This document shows, one piece after another, positions 37,559 to 37,746 of a stretch of DNA of 37,746 bases; position 1 is the first letter of the stretch, and the number at the start of each line of letters is the position of its first letter. The position numbers and the translations under genes are program-made. The notes beneath the pieces were generated by a model, which did no database searches, was not told where the DNA came from, and saw only the letters and a program-made list of their open reading frames with translations. This DNA comes from JAGXOF01 sp046545575 (GTDB lineage Bacteria > Chloroflexota > Dehalococcoidia > SZUA-161 > SpSt-899): contig JBKGZM010000013.1 in the NCBI GenBank assembly GCA_046545575.1, positions 1 to 37,746 of the forward strand, written 5' to 3'.

Positions 37559-37746
37559 TCCCAAAGAAGAACTGAAGAAGAGCAGGCCCGGGATATTTGG
37601 TGTGGGAGTCATACTGCTGATGGTCGCAATAGCCCTCTTTGCGCCTTTTCTATCGCAATACGACCCTGCTGGCCAGACTGCTTCGGAATTCGAAGCTCCT
37701 TCCCTTACCCACTGGCTGGGGACGAATCATGTAGGCCAGGATATCT
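37548..37746 (+). CDS. ABC-importer permease, DppC/NikC type (cut by window end)
   Basis: ATG at 37548 overlaps the end of the previous permease gene. The visible 66 residues include one helix (GIFGVGVILLMVAIALFAPFL) and SQYDPAGQTASEFEAPSLTH followed by WLGTNHVGQDI. That WLGTD..GRD-like motif is conserved near the N-terminus of C-type permeases. The rest lies beyond the window. ATPase genes would be expected downstream. Confidence 0.88.
   Translation, partial: MHVDPKEELKKSRPGIFGVGVILLMVAIALFAPFLSQYDPAGQTASEFEAPSLTHWLGTNHVGQDI

Overview
The window reads as a piece of an anaerobic bacterial chromosome. The best guess is Chloroflexota, class Dehalococcoidia or a relative. This rests on gene style only: a tungsten-type aldehyde ferredoxin oxidoreductase, a CooT/FmdE-type nickel and anaerobe-metabolism cluster, a MoxR/DUF58/DUF4129-like membrane cluster with an EpsI-domain protein, and short G/C-run repeats. 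No rRNA or tRNA gene is visible, so the placement is tentative. Shine-Dalgarno sites are conventional (GGAGG) and several promoters look like sigma-70 sites.

Layout. (1) Bases 1-4122 are decaying accessory DNA. They hold an orphan antitoxin fused to the stub of a Doc toxin, an intact VapBC pair with a consensus promoter and a palindromic operator, a C_GCAxxG_C_C-type redox protein, a DUF2283 head joined to a membrane-protein tail, a small dimeric alpha/beta-barrel protein, and an acyl-CoA dehydrogenase reduced to its two ends. (2) 4157-6666 encodes an aldehyde ferredoxin oxidoreductase and a metallo-beta-lactamase-fold hydrolase. (3) 6701-13018 is mostly housekeeping: PlsY-like acyltransferase, MutM, a DUF559 endonuclease-like gene framed by G/C-run hairpins, a PPP-type phosphatase, TatD, a small membrane protein, IspH, PlsC and Tmk. 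(4) 13074-15343 is a ruined signalling locus: an intact Rcp1-like response regulator, a kinase whose middle has been deleted, a dense set of hairpins, and a NarL-type regulator lacking both ends. (5) 15527-23048 is a minus-strand operon with start/stop overlaps: EpsI-like protein, two membrane proteins, a large Ig-like membrane protein, a DUF4350-like protein, a MoxR ATPase and a DUF58 protein. Upstream lies a lipoprotein made of two eight-repeat PQQ-type beta-propellers. (6) 25423-32500 carries a CPBP-family membrane protein, SerS, LysS, GreA and PolA, all on the minus strand. (7) 32639-37746, on the plus strand, looks like a nickel-homeostasis region: a His-rich small protein, a CooT-family Ni-binding protein, a Fur-family repressor, an Fe-S protein, an FmdE-family protein, and a family-5 ABC importer (binding lipoprotein, permease, and a second permease cut by the window end).

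The two most interesting signals are these. First, two nearly identical inverted repeats (core TTGCAAC-NN-GTTGCA) sit about 50 bases upstream of the Fe-S/FmdE operon and of the ABC-importer operon, just downstream of a Fur-family gene that is co-encoded with CooT. They resemble the Nur (nickel-uptake regulator) box and predict a small nickel regulon. Second, a recurrent hairpin family (five copies) bounds the DUF559 gene exactly from start codon to stop codon, occurs as an apparently emptied pair near 25.3 kb, and contributes coding sequence to the N-terminus of the large membrane protein. This suggests a small endonuclease-linked mobile element. A third theme is repeated gene gutting: several genes keep one or both ends but have lost the middle, mostly with a frame change at the joint.
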